A DNA stretch of 64,000 nucleotides from Streptomyces fragilis. GTDB taxonomy: Bacteria; Actinomycetota; Actinomycetes; Streptomycetales; Streptomycetaceae. The translations under genes and the position numbers were made by a program. The notes below the pieces were generated by a model that worked only from the letters and a program-made list of their open reading frames with translations, did not search any database and was not told where the DNA came from. Positions within the stretch are counted from its first letter, which is position 1. The number at the start of each line of letters is the position of its first letter. The stretch is from positions 186,001 to 250,000 of the forward strand of contig NZ_BEVZ01000008.1 in assembly GCF_003112515.1 (NCBI RefSeq), written 5' to 3'. Below, in pieces: positions 1 through 8,253 of the stretch.

Positions 1-145
1 GGGAAACGCTCTCCCCAGGCGCGTGCGGGTCCGTGGCACCGCTACGAAAGTGGACGACGAGGGACGGGCGGCCTGCCCGGCGCCCTCGTCGTACAGCGGT
101 CGCGAAGTCCTCGCGCCGCCTCAGCCGGTTGTCGGTGGGCAGCAC
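1..145 (-). CDS. rnpA: Ribonuclease P protein component, 5' part only
   Basis: This is the protein subunit of RNase P, which helps the catalytic RNA remove 5' leaders from precursor tRNAs. Only the first 48 codons lie in the window; the rest runs off the left edge. The N-terminus reads MLPTDNRLRRREDFATAVRR, the usual actinobacterial RnpA start, followed by a basic stretch and a VVHF strand. The start is GTG at 143-145. It is the second gene after rpmH on the minus strand, 21 bases downstream, which is the near-universal rpmH-rnpA operon next to dnaA. Identification is secure from sequence and context. Confidence 0.93.
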   Translation of the reverse strand, partial: MLPTDNRLRRREDFATAVRRGRRAGRPSLVVHFRSGATDPHAPGESVS

Positions 146-166
146 GACGTCATGACCTGACCGGAA

Positions 167-304
167 TCAGGCGGACAGACGGGCGCGACCCTTGCTGCGG
201 CGGGTCGCCAGGATCGCGCGACCGGCACGGGTCCGCATACGCAGCCGGAAGCCGTGGGTCTTCGCGCGACGACGGTTGTTCGGCTGGAAGGTGCGCTTGC
301 TCAC
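167..304 (-). CDS. rpmH: 50S ribosomal protein L34
   Basis: A 45-residue, very basic protein of the large ribosomal subunit. The translation begins MSKRTFQPNNRRRAKTHGFR and ends RRSKGRARLSA, matching the L34 family along its whole length. The start is GTG at 302-304, preceded on the minus strand by a GGAG-type ribosome binding site. The gene is divergent from dnaA and heads the rpmH-rnpA operon. It is too short to stand out in an ORF scan, but the match is unambiguous. Confidence 0.97.
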   Translation of the reverse strand: MSKRTFQPNNRRRAKTHGFRLRMRTRAGRAILATRRSKGRARLSA

Positions 305-633
305 TCGGGGGCTCCAGAAATGAATCGGTGGGTGGCGGGGTGTCGTGTGGCTGTCACCGTGCGCCCACGAGTAGCTCGCTTACGCCCGAGTGCACCGCTT
401 CTCGATCACTGGTGCGTGATCTTTGCCCATCGGAGGCAGGCGGCAGCAGCCATCGACAACTCGACCTGGTTACGGTACGCGCGGCTGCGCCATGCGGTCA
501 AACCCGACGGTCGTGTGACACCGGCAGCCTACCTCGTGTCCGCAGTTCACCAGGGGTGCGACAGAGGTTTCGGGGGCGACCGGAAGGGGCGCCCTCGCTC
601 TCGATTTCCGGCCCGACGTGGGGCGGCGGCACA

Positions 634-688
634 CTGTCCACAGGCTGGGGACAACGACTTGATGCACAGCCGTTGCCCTGACTACCGT
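634..688 (+). promoter_or_regulatory. dnaA promoter with two DnaA boxes
   Basis: The 509-base gap between rpmH and dnaA has no convincing gene. It contains CTGTCCACA at 634-642 and, on the other strand, TTGTCCCCA at 646-654; each differs from the Streptomyces DnaA box TTGTCCACA at one position. Directly downstream is a candidate promoter, TTGATG at 659-664, an 18-base spacer and TACCGT at 683-688, leaving a leader of about 120 bases before the dnaA GTG. DnaA autorepression through two such boxes is known in Streptomyces. The boxes are seen directly; the promoter call is inference. Confidence 0.6.
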
Positions 689-813
689 GGGTGGACTCCC
701 GATTCGTTCGGTTCCCCCCGGCCCCGACTGATTCGTTACCTGCCGTCCGCCGGACGGTCGACCGATCGTCCCGCGCACCACACCGACGTGGGACCTGTGA
801 GAGAGCGTGCACT

Positions 814-2931
814 GTGGCTGACGTACCCGCCGATCTTGCCGCAGTGTGGCCCCGGGTGCTGGACGGGCTCCTCGGCGAGGGTCGTGGGCAGGGAGTGGAG
901 GCCAAGGACGAGAGGTGGCTGCGCAGCTGCCAGCCGCTGGCCCTGGTCGCCGACACGGCGCTCCTCGCGGTCCCCAACGAGTTCGCCAAGACGGTGCTGG
1001 AGGGCCGGCTCGCCCCGGTGGTCAGCGACACGCTGAGCCGTGAGTGCGGGCGCCCCATCCGTATCGCCATCACCGTCGACACCTCCATGGGTGAGCCGCC
1101 GGCTCCGTCCGCCTCGCCGTCGGGCGGCGGTCAGGACGAGCTCGAGGGGCCCGCGGCCGCGCCGTCGCGCGAGCCGGCGCCGGATTCCCGGCAGGAGCAG
1201 CTGCCCACCGCGCGTCCGGCCTACCCGGACCACCAGCGGCCCGAGCCCGGGGCGTGGCCCCGTCCGGGGCAGCAGGACTTCGGCTGGCAGCAGCAGCCGC
1301 TCGGCTTCCCGGAGCGCGACCCGTACGCCACGCCTTCCTCCTCCCAGGAGTACGGCGGCCAGGAGTACGGCACCCAGGACTACGGGCGGCACCGCGCCCC
1401 CTACGGCCGGTCCGGCGACTACGACCGTCAGGACTACTCCCGCCCCGAGTACGAACGGCGTGACCACGACCGCCGCGACTACGAGCGGGGCGAGTACGAC
1501 CGTTCCCCCGCCGAGCGCCCCGAGTACGACCGGAACGACTACGAGCGACCCGAGCGGCCGGAGCGCTCCGAGCGGCCCGAGTACGAGCGCCCCGAGCGCA
1601 AGGACTTCGACCGCCCCGATTACGGCCGGCCCGGGTACGAGCGTTCCCCCGACCCCCGTGGCGACCGGGGTGACCACGCCGACCGGGACCCCCGGCAGGA
1701 CCGCCAGGACCGCGGTGACTACGAGCGTCCGCAGCGCGGCGACGGCGGCTACGAGCGGCCCGGCTTCGACCGGGGCGGCTACGACAGCTATGCGCCGGCG
1801 CCCTCCTCCGTCTCCTCCCCCTCCCCGGGCTCCTCCCCTTCTTCTCCGGGCGGCCCCGGCACGGGCGGCGGGACGGGGACCCCGGGTGTGGGCGAGCCCG
1901 CGGCGCGCCTGAACCCCAAGTACCTCTTCGAGACGTTCGTCATCGGCGCCTCGAACCGCTTCGCGCACGCCGCCGCGGTGGCCGTCGCCGAGGCGCCCGC
2001 CAAGGCGTACAACCCCCTGTTCATCTACGGGGAGTCCGGGCTCGGCAAGACCCATCTGCTGCACGCCATCGGGCATTACGCGCGGAGCCTCTACCCGGGC
2101 ACCCGGGTGCGGTACGTGAGCTCGGAGGAGTTCACCAACGAGTTCATCAACTCGATCCGTGACGGCAAGGGCGACAGCTTCCGCAAGCGCTACCGGGAGA
2201 TGGACATCCTGCTGGTCGACGACATCCAGTTCCTCGCGGACAAGGAGTCGACGCAGGAGGAGTTCTTCCACACCTTCAACACCCTGCACAACGCGAACAA
2301 GCAGATCGTGCTCTCCAGCGACCGGCCGCCCAAGCAGCTGGTGACGCTCGAGGACCGGCTGCGCAACCGGTTCGAGTGGGGCCTGATCACCGACGTCCAG
2401 CCTCCCGAGCTGGAGACCCGGATCGCGATCCTCCGCAAGAAGGCGGTGCAGGAGCAGCTGAACGCTCCGCCGGAGGTGCTGGAGTTCATCGCCTCGCGGA
2501 TCTCGCGGAACATCCGTGAGCTGGAGGGCGCGCTGATCCGGGTGACGGCGTTCGCCTCGCTCAACCGGCAGCCGGTGGACCTGGGGCTCACCGAGATCGT
2601 CCTCAAGGACCTGATCCCCGGCGGTGAGGACTCGGCGCCGGAGATCACCGCCTCGGCCATCATGGCGGCCACCGCCGACTACTTCGGGCTGACCGTCGAG
2701 GACCTGTGCGGCACCTCCCGTGGCCGTGCGCTGGTGACGGCGCGGCAGATCGCCATGTACCTGTGCCGTGAGCTCACGGACCTGTCGCTGCCGAAGATCG
2801 GCGCGCAGTTCGGCGGCCGCGACCACACGACGGTGATGCACGCCGACCGGAAGATCCGGGCCCTGATGGCCGAGCGGCGCTCCATCTACAACCAGGTCAC
2901 CGAGCTCACCAACCGCATCAAGAACGGCTGA
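814..2931 (+). CDS. dnaA: Chromosomal replication initiator DnaA
   Basis: DnaA binds DnaA boxes in oriC, melts the origin and loads the helicase. The protein is 705 residues from the GTG at 814 (ADVPADLAAVWPRVLDGLL), preferred over upstream starts because it matches the usual Streptomyces N-terminus. Domain I covers roughly residues 1-100. Domain II is very long and contains a Tyr/Arg/Asp/Glu-rich repetitive stretch at about 188-328. The AAA+ domain has Walker A GESGLGKT at 406-413 and Walker B LLVDDIQF near 467. The DNA-binding domain ends with the signature GGRDHTTVMHADRKI near 667. Domain II makes it longer than the roughly 650 residues I remember for S. coelicolor. oriC lies directly downstream. 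Confidence 0.98.
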   Translation: MADVPADLAAVWPRVLDGLLGEGRGQGVEAKDERWLRSCQPLALVADTALLAVPNEFAKTVLEGRLAPVVSDTLSRECGRPIRIAITVDTSMGEPPAPSASPSGGGQDELEGPAAAPSREPAPDSRQEQLPTARPAYPDHQRPEPGAWPRPGQQDFGWQQQPLGFPERDPYATPSSSQEYGGQEYGTQDYGRHRAPYGRSGDYDRQDYSRPEYERRDHDRRDYERGEYDRSPAERPEYDRNDYERPERPERSERPEYERPERKDFDRPDYGRPGYERSPDPRGDRGDHADRDPRQDRQDRGDYERPQRGDGGYERPGFDRGGYDSYAPAPSSVSSPSPGSSPSSPGGPGTGGGTGTPGVGEPAARLNPKYLFETFVIGASNRFAHAAAVAVAEAPAKAYNPLFIYGESGLGKTHLLHAIGHYARSLYPGTRVRYVSSEEFTNEFINSIRDGKGDSFRKRYREMDILLVDDIQFLADKESTQEEFFHTFNTLHNANKQIVLSSDRPPKQLVTLEDRLRNRFEWGLITDVQPPELETRIAILRKKAVQEQLNAPPEVLEFIASRISRNIRELEGALIRVTAFASLNRQPVDLGLTEIVLKDLIPGGEDSAPEITASAIMAATADYFGLTVEDLCGTSRGRALVTARQIAMYLCRELTDLSLPKIGAQFGGRDHTTVMHADRKIRALMAERRSIYNQVTELTNRIKNG

Positions 2932-2976
2932 CTCGGTCCGGGCCGCCGGCAAGCAAGGGCAGGTGGCGGCCCGGAC

Positions 2977-3055
2977 CGCGGTCAGCCTGCCCGCACCCGC
3001 ACCCGCACCCGCACCCGCACCCGCACCCGCACCCGCACCCGCGGTCAGCCTGCCC
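2977..3055. repeat. CCGCAC hexamer array flanked by 16-bp direct repeats
   Basis: About eight to nine head-to-tail copies of the hexamer CCGCAC occupy roughly 2990-3042. The array is bracketed by two exact copies of CGCGGTCAGCCTGCCC at 2977-2992 and 3040-3055. It lies 45 bases after the dnaA stop and before the dnaA terminator, at the dnaA-proximal edge of oriC. It has no open frame of its own worth calling. The arrangement looks like a slippage-prone minisatellite, probably variable between strains; any role in replication is unknown. Confidence 0.85.
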
Positions 3056-3097
3056 CAGCCCACCCCGCCCACGTCGCCCCGCCCCGAAGGCGTGCAG

Positions 3098-3129
3098 AGC
3101 GCCCCGGAGTTCGTCTCCGGGGCGCTTTT
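3098..3129 (+). terminator. Rho-independent terminator of dnaA
   Basis: A perfect 12-bp stem (AGCGCCCCGGAG, loop TTCGT, CTCCGGGGCGCT) is followed by TTTTC. It lies about 170 bases downstream of dnaA and separates dnaA transcription from oriC. Confidence 0.85.
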
Positions 3130-3189
3130 CGTCGTCCCGGGAGGCCCACCGGCCGTCTTCGACGCCGCCGTCGGCACGGGAACACCCGA

Positions 3190-3740
3190 CTACTCCGTTC
3201 GAGCGGAGCCGGGGTTACGGTCTTCCTCCACAGATTCGGTGACTTTCTGGCGTCCACAGCCTGGGGAGGCCGAAGTTGTCCAGAATGTGTCCACAGGTAA
3301 CCCCGGTGACCGGCCATCAGAACAGGTCAGCGCCATGTGGATTCGTGGACGAAGAGTTTCCACAGCCTGTGGACAGTTCCGTGGCCCACAGGAGCCCGAT
3401 GCAGTTGTCCACCGGCCACCCACAGGTTGTGGCTCGTTGTCCCCAGCGAACCGGCGGTTCTCCACATCACTGTCCACTGTTCGACAACGTCAGGGGCCGG
3501 ATCACTGCCCTGAGTGAAGCGCGTCACATCAGGCGGCGGGAGTGGGGTGTGGGAAACCTGGGAAAAGCTGGGGACGCAGCTGGGGAGAAGTCGCCCCTCC
3601 CTGTGCATGGGCTGTGCAGAACTTTCCGCCGTCCACAGAACCACCAGGTTGTCCACCGGCTCCACCCACAGGCCCGGTGGATAAAAAACAGGCGCTGACC
3701 TGCGAAAACGGGGTTATCCACGGTATCCACAGCCCCTACT
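3190..3740. other. oriC: Chromosomal replication origin oriC
   Basis: The dnaA-dnaN gap of about 1 kb carries a dense cluster of DnaA-box-like 9-mers. Consensus-like sites are 3250-3258 (GCGTCCACA), 3276-3284, 3287-3295 (GTGTCCACA), 3356-3364, 3368-3376 (minus), 3405-3413 (TTGTCCACC), 3437-3445, 3458-3466, 3470-3478, 3629-3637, 3649-3657 (TTGTCCACC), 3714-3722 (TTATCCACG) and 3723-3731 (GTATCCACA). Most have one mismatch to TTGTCCACA, as in other Streptomyces origins where many weak boxes act cooperatively. A locally AT-richer patch (ATAAAAAACA near 3681) precedes the last two boxes. No gene is credible here. Confidence 0.93.
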
Positions 3741-3969
3741 ACTACTCCCAACTTGAGAGAGCCGGGAATTCGTTTCGAAGTGGGTCCTGTGCACAACTCG
3801 GCTCGGGCGGCCCTGACGGGCCTCGGTGCGACTTGACCCGAGCGGCAACAGCTGTCAGCGGGATGCGTCAGACTGGTCCCCGGTGGTTCTCCCCTCCCGG
3901 GGAGCCGGCTACACCACCGACGAAGGCCAGCAGGGCGAGGGACGCCGGCAACAGCAGGAGGCGGCAACG

Positions 3970-5100
3970 GTGAAGATCCGGGTGGAACGCGACGTACTCG
4001 CGGAGGCGGTGGCCTGGGCTGCGCGCAGCCTGCCCGCCCGTCCGCCGGCCCCGGTCCTCGCGGGCCTGCTGCTAAAGGCCGAGGACGGGCAGCTGAGCCT
4101 CTCCAGCTTCGACTACGAGGTCTCGGCCCGCGTCTCGGTGGAGGCCGAGGTCGAGGAGGAGGGCACGGTGCTCGTCTCCGGCCGCCTCCTCGCGGACATC
4201 TGCCGCGCCCTCCCCAACCGCCCGGTGGAGATCTCCACCGACGGCGTGCGGGCGACGGTGGTCTGCGGCTCGTCCCGGTTCACCCTCCACACCCTGCCCG
4301 TGGAGGAGTACCCCGCGCTCCCGCAGATGCCGAACGCCACCGGCACGGTTCCCGGCGAGGTCTTCGCCGCGGCCGCCGCCCAGGTCGCGATCGCCGCGGG
4401 CCGCGACGACACCCTCCCGGTGCTCACCGGTGTGCGCATCGAGATCGAGGGCGACACGGTCACGCTGGCCTCGACCGACCGCTACCGCTTCGCGGTCCGG
4501 GAGTTCCTGTGGAAGCCGGAGAACCCGGACGCCTCCGCGGTCGCGCTGGTGCCCGCCAAGACGCTGCTGGACACCGCCAAGGCGCTGACCAGCGGTGACA
4601 GCGTCATCCTGGCGCTCTCCGGCTCCGGCAAGGGCGAGGGCCTGATCGGCTTCGAGGGTGCCGGGCGCCGCACCACCACGCGGCTGCTGGAGGGCGACCT
4701 CCCCAAGTACCGCACGCTCTTCCCGACCGAGTTCAACAGCGTGGCCACCATCGAGACGGCCCCGTTCGTCGAGGCCGTCAAGCGCGTGGCCCTGGTCGCC
4801 GAGCGGAACACCCCGGTACGGCTGACCTTCGAGCAGGGCGTGCTGATCCTGGAGGCAGGCTCCAGCGACGACGCACAGGCTGTGGAAAAGGTCGACGCCA
4901 ACCTGGAGGGCGACGACATCTCGATCGCCTTCAACCCGACCTTCCTGCTGGACGGTCTGAGCGCCATCGACTCCCCGGTCGCCCAGCTGTCCTTCACCAC
5001 GTCCACCAAGCCGGCGCTGCTCAGCGGCAAGCCCGCCGCGGACGCGGAGGCCGACGAGGCCTACAAGTACCTGATCATGCCGGTCCGCCTCAGCGGCTGA
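3970..5100 (+). CDS. dnaN: DNA polymerase III sliding clamp (beta subunit)
   Basis: The beta clamp forms a ring that tethers DNA polymerase III to DNA and serves other repair and replication factors. From GTG at 3970 it is 376 residues, the normal Streptomyces length. The start is set by AGGAGG at 3956-3961 and the N-terminus MKIRVERDVLAEAVAWAARS; the open frame extends upstream into oriC without family similarity. Three clamp domains are recognisable, the first ending around VEEYPALPQMP, and the C-terminus YKYLIMPVRLSG is the usual clamp ending. It follows oriC and has its own terminator, so it may be transcribed separately from gnd. Confidence 0.98.
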   Translation: MKIRVERDVLAEAVAWAARSLPARPPAPVLAGLLLKAEDGQLSLSSFDYEVSARVSVEAEVEEEGTVLVSGRLLADICRALPNRPVEISTDGVRATVVCGSSRFTLHTLPVEEYPALPQMPNATGTVPGEVFAAAAAQVAIAAGRDDTLPVLTGVRIEIEGDTVTLASTDRYRFAVREFLWKPENPDASAVALVPAKTLLDTAKALTSGDSVILALSGSGKGEGLIGFEGAGRRTTTRLLEGDLPKYRTLFPTEFNSVATIETAPFVEAVKRVALVAERNTPVRLTFEQGVLILEAGSSDDAQAVEKVDANLEGDDISIAFNPTFLLDGLSAIDSPVAQLSFTTSTKPALLSGKPAADAEADEAYKYLIMPVRLSG

Positions 5101-5110
5101 CCCGCTGTTC

Positions 5111-5155
5111 CTCCGCGGTGCCAGGGGTGAGCCCCGCGCACCGCGGAGCCGTTTT
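5111..5155 (+). terminator. Terminator after dnaN
   Basis: A perfect 11-bp inverted repeat (CTCCGCGGTGC at 5111-5121, GCACCGCGGAG at 5138-5148) encloses a smaller GGGG/CCCC hairpin and is followed by GTTTTCC. It lies 10 bases past the dnaN stop. Confidence 0.75.
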
Positions 5156-5341
5156 CCGGACGGTTCCGCGCCCCGTGGAACCGCCCCGGACGGGTGGCGC
5201 CGCACGCGGCGTCGCCCGCCACCGGTCGAAGCACTAGGTCAAGGGGCCGCCCATCGGGTGGCGGTGCGGAGCCGGGTTTACGCTCGGACGTGGGTGCCGG
5301 AACGCGCCCACACCCCACCTCGCAACCAAAGGGAACAACTG

Positions 5342-6217
5342 ATGGAGCTCGGTCTCATCGGCCTCGGCAAGATGGGCGGCAACATGCGCGAGCGGATCCG
5401 CCGCGCAGGCCACACCGTCGTGGGATACGACCGCAACCCGGACGTCTCGGACGTCAGCAGCCTGCGTGAGCTGGTGGACAGCCTGCAGGCGCCGCGCGTG
5501 GTGTGGGTGATGGTCCCGGCCGGCGCCGCGACGCAGTCCACCGTCGACGAGCTGGGCGAGCTGCTCGAGCCCGGTGACGTGGTGGTCGACGGCGGTAACT
5601 CGCGGTGGACGGACGACGAGAAGCACGCCGCGGAGCTGGCCGAGAAGGGCATCGGCTTCGTGGACTGCGGCGTCTCCGGCGGTGTGCACGGCCTGGCGAA
5701 CGGTTACGCGCTGATGTACGGCGGCGAGCCCGAGCACGTGGCCAAGGTGCAGCCGGTGCTGGACGCGCTGAAGCCGGAGGGCGACTTCGGTTCCGTGCAC
5801 GCCGGCAAGGTCGGCGCCGGTCACTTCGCGAAGATGGTCCACAACGGCATCGAGTACGCCATGATGCAGGCCTACGCCGAGGGCTGGGAGCTGCTGGAGG
5901 CCGTCGACTCCGTCACCGACGTCCGGGAGATCTTCCGCTCCTGGCGCGAGGGCACCGTCATCCGCTCCTGGCTCCTGGACCTGGCCGTCAACGCCCTCGA
6001 CGAGGACGAGCACCTGGACAAGCTCCGCGGCTTCGCCCAGGACTCCGGCGAGGGCCGCTGGACGGTCGAGGCGGCCATCGACAACGCCGTCCCGCTGCCC
6101 GCCATCACCGCCTCCCTCTTCGCCCGCTTCGCCTCCCGCCAGGAGGACTCCCCGCAGATGAAGATGATCGCCGCCCTGCGCAACCAGTTCGGCGGCCACG
6201 CGGTCACGCAGAAGTAA
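5342..6217 (+). CDS. gnd: 6-phosphogluconate dehydrogenase (decarboxylating), short type
   Basis: This enzyme oxidises and decarboxylates 6-phosphogluconate to ribulose 5-phosphate with reduction of NAD(P). The protein is 291 residues, the short YqeC/GntZ-like form rather than the roughly 470-residue E. coli form. The Rossmann fingerprint GLIGLGKMGGNM starts at residue 4. GGNS substrate-binding residues follow, and the catalytic stretch GHFAKMVHNGIEY is near residue 160. The start ATG at 5342 has AAAGGGAA upstream; the frame continues 28 codons further upstream without similarity. A metabolic gene between dnaN and recF is a normal Streptomyces feature. Cofactor preference cannot be judged. 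Confidence 0.93.
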   Translation: MELGLIGLGKMGGNMRERIRRAGHTVVGYDRNPDVSDVSSLRELVDSLQAPRVVWVMVPAGAATQSTVDELGELLEPGDVVVDGGNSRWTDDEKHAAELAEKGIGFVDCGVSGGVHGLANGYALMYGGEPEHVAKVQPVLDALKPEGDFGSVHAGKVGAGHFAKMVHNGIEYAMMQAYAEGWELLEAVDSVTDVREIFRSWREGTVIRSWLLDLAVNALDEDEHLDKLRGFAQDSGEGRWTVEAAIDNAVPLPAITASLFARFASRQEDSPQMKMIAALRNQFGGHAVTQK

Positions 6218-6316
6218 CCGGCGGCCGCACGAGAAGCACGACGGGGCCCCGCCCGCAGCGGGGCATGGCCCCGGCACCGCCTAGCAGTTCCACGCCGGGG
6301 AGGTCGGCGCCCGTCC

Positions 6317-7438
6317 ATGCATGTCACGCATCTCTCGCTGGCCGACTTCCGCTCGTACGCCCGGGCCGAGGTCGCTCTCGGCCCGGGCGTCACGGCGTTC
6401 GTGGGTCCCAACGGGCAGGGCAAGACGAACCTGGTCGAGGCGGTCGGCTACCTGGCGACGCTGGGCAGCCACCGGGTCTCCTCGGACGCCCCGCTGGTGC
6501 GGATGGGCGCCGAGCGGGCGATCGTGCGGGCCCAGGTGCGGCAGGGCGACCGGCAGCAGCTGGTCGAGCTGGAGCTGAACCCGGGCCGTGCCAACAGGGC
6601 CCGCATCAACCGGTCCTCGCAGGTCAGGCCCCGTGACGTGCTGGGGATCCTGCGCACGGTGCTGTTCGCGCCCGAGGATCTCGCGCTGGTCAAGGGCGAC
6701 CCCGGGGAGCGGCGGCGGTTCCTGGACGAGCTGGTCACCGCGCGCTCCCCGCGGATGGCGGGCGTCCGCTCCGACTACGAGCGGGTGCTGAAGCAGCGCA
6801 ACACCCTGCTGAAGTCGGCCGCGCTGGCCCGCCGCCACGGCGGGCGCAACATGGACATGTCGACGCTGGACATCTGGGACCAGCACCTGGCCCAGGTCGG
6901 CGCCGAGCTGCTGGCGCAGCGGCTGGACCTGATCGCCGTGCTGCAGCCGCTGGCCGACAAGGCGTACGAGCAGCTGGCGCCCGGCGGGGGCCCGGTCGCC
7001 CTCGAGTACAAGGCGTCCGCCCCGGGCGAGGGGCACACCCGCGAGGAGCTGTACCCGCAGCTGCTCGCGGCGCTGGAGGGCGTCCGCAAGCAGGAGATCG
7101 AGCGCGGCGTGACGCTGGCCGGACCGCACCGGGACGACCTCGTGCTGCGGCTGGGCCGGCTGCCGGCGAAGGGGTACGCGTCGCACGGGGAGTCCTGGTC
7201 GTACGCGCTGGCGCTGCGGCTGGCCTCGTACGAGCTGCTGCGGGCGGAGGGCAACGAGCCGGTGCTGATCCTGGACGACGTCTTCGCCGAACTGGACGCG
7301 CGGCGGCGGGACCGGCTGGCGGAGCTGGTGGCTCCGGCGGAGCAGGTGATGGTGACGGCGGCGGTGGACGAGGACGTGCCGTCCGCGTTGACCGGGGCGC
7401 GGTTCCGGGTCGCCGAGGGGACGGTGGAGCGGGCGTGA
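6317..7438 (+). CDS. recF: DNA replication and repair protein RecF
   Basis: RecF is an SMC-like ATPase that helps load RecA at single-strand gaps. The protein is 373 residues, a normal length. It starts MHVTHLSLADFRSYARAEV, has the Walker A motif GPNGQGKTNLVEAV at about residues 35-48, and the signature and Walker B region (SYALALRLASYELLRAEGNEPVLILDDVFAELD) near 295-325. The start ATG at 6317 agrees with the family N-terminus. Its last four bases overlap the start of the DUF721 gene (GTGA), indicating translational coupling. Confidence 0.97.
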   Translation: MHVTHLSLADFRSYARAEVALGPGVTAFVGPNGQGKTNLVEAVGYLATLGSHRVSSDAPLVRMGAERAIVRAQVRQGDRQQLVELELNPGRANRARINRSSQVRPRDVLGILRTVLFAPEDLALVKGDPGERRRFLDELVTARSPRMAGVRSDYERVLKQRNTLLKSAALARRHGGRNMDMSTLDIWDQHLAQVGAELLAQRLDLIAVLQPLADKAYEQLAPGGGPVALEYKASAPGEGHTREELYPQLLAALEGVRKQEIERGVTLAGPHRDDLVLRLGRLPAKGYASHGESWSYALALRLASYELLRAEGNEPVLILDDVFAELDARRRDRLAELVAPAEQVMVTAAVDEDVPSALTGARFRVAEGTVERA

Positions 7439-8031
7439 CGACGGGTGCGGGCACGGGAGGAACCGGCGGGACCGGGGGGTCCGGCGCGGGCGCGGCGGCC
7501 GCCGGTGGCGGCGGGGCCGCGGGCGCCGGGCAGCCGTCCGGGGTGGACCTCGCCCGGGTGGCGCTGCGGGCCGCCCGGGAGCAGGCGCGCGCCCGGGGCG
7601 AGGCGACGCGGCAGACCAAGGGCGCGGGCGCGGGGCGGCGGGGAGCGCGGTCCGGTTCCCGGGGCGACGGCCGCGATCCGATGGCGCTGGGCGCGGCGAT
7701 CAACCGGCTGGTGACCGAGCGGGGCTGGGAACGGCCGGCGGCGGTCGGCGGGGTCATGGGGCGGTGGCCGCAGATCGTCGGCGACGACGTGGCCAACCAC
7801 TGTTCGCCGGAGCGGTACGACGAGGACGGGCGTGAGCTGGTCGTGCGGTGCGACTCGTCGGCGTGGGCGGCGAACCTGCGGTTGCTGGCGCCGCAGTTGG
7901 TGGCGCGGCTGAACGCGGACCTCGGGCACGGGGCGGTGCGGGTGATCAAGGTGCTGGGCCCCGCGGGGGCGGCGCGTCCCCGTTACGGTCCGCTGCGGGC
8001 GTCCGGTTCGCGCGGCTCCCACGACTGGTGA
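7435..8031 (+). CDS. DUF721 / DciA-like protein
   Basis: A 198-residue protein of the DUF721 family, which includes DciA, the helicase operator thought to load DnaB in bacteria without DnaC. Residues 1-80 are Gly/Ala/Arg-rich and disordered. The conserved domain runs from about DPMALGAAINRLVTERGW to the C-terminus and includes WPQIVGDDVANHCSPE and SSAWAANLRLLAPQLVARLN. The start GTG at 7435 overlaps recF by four bases, so the two are co-translated. A conserved place between recF and gyrB fits a replication role, but function here rests on family knowledge. Confidence 0.9.
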   Translation: MTTGAGTGGTGGTGGSGAGAAAAGGGGAAGAGQPSGVDLARVALRAAREQARARGEATRQTKGAGAGRRGARSGSRGDGRDPMALGAAINRLVTERGWERPAAVGGVMGRWPQIVGDDVANHCSPERYDEDGRELVVRCDSSAWAANLRLLAPQLVARLNADLGHGAVRVIKVLGPAGAARPRYGPLRASGSRGSHDW

Positions 8032-8210
8032 CGCGTCCCTGTCCACCTGGCCAGGCCGGCGCCGTCCGCGCGTGCCTCCAGCCGCGGCACCAGCAGGTCG
8101 GCCCAGGTGGGCAGCACTGTTTCGTCCCCTGACCCGCCCCCTTCCCCGGCAGGGCTCACGTCACGTGGAGCGCGCCGTCCCGTGAGGACGTGAGGACCTG
8201 CGCCCGCCCT

Positions 8211-8253
8211 CCCCCAAGCTCTCGGCTCGCTCGAGCAGGGGGGGGGACCCCCC
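8211..8253. repeat. G/C-run palindromic intergenic element
   Basis: A CCCCC-AA-GCTC arm at 8211-8221 pairs with GAGC-A-GGGGG at 8233-8242. The G run (8238-8246) can alternatively pair with ACCCCCC at 8247-8253. From memory, elements with this CCCCCAAGCTCTCGGC...CGAGCAGGGGGG pattern recur between genes in many Streptomyces genomes. It stands alone in the gap between the DUF721 gene and gyrB; I found no second copy in the window. It could act as a weak terminator or be a dispersed repeat. Confidence 0.5.

Noticed and set aside
736..3177. An 813-codon minus-strand frame opposite dnaA
   Set aside because: Shadow of dnaA; Val/Gly/Leu-rich, without domains.
2963..3698. Open frames across oriC
   Set aside because: They are built from the hexamer array and DnaA boxes, with no SD and no similarity.
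4873..4890. CTGTGGAAA inside dnaN as a DnaA box
   Set aside because: Weak match within coding sequence explained by the encoded AVEK residues.
8160..8172. TCACGTGGAGC as a parS site
   Set aside because: Only the central CACGTG half matches; flanking bases do not fit the ParB palindrome.
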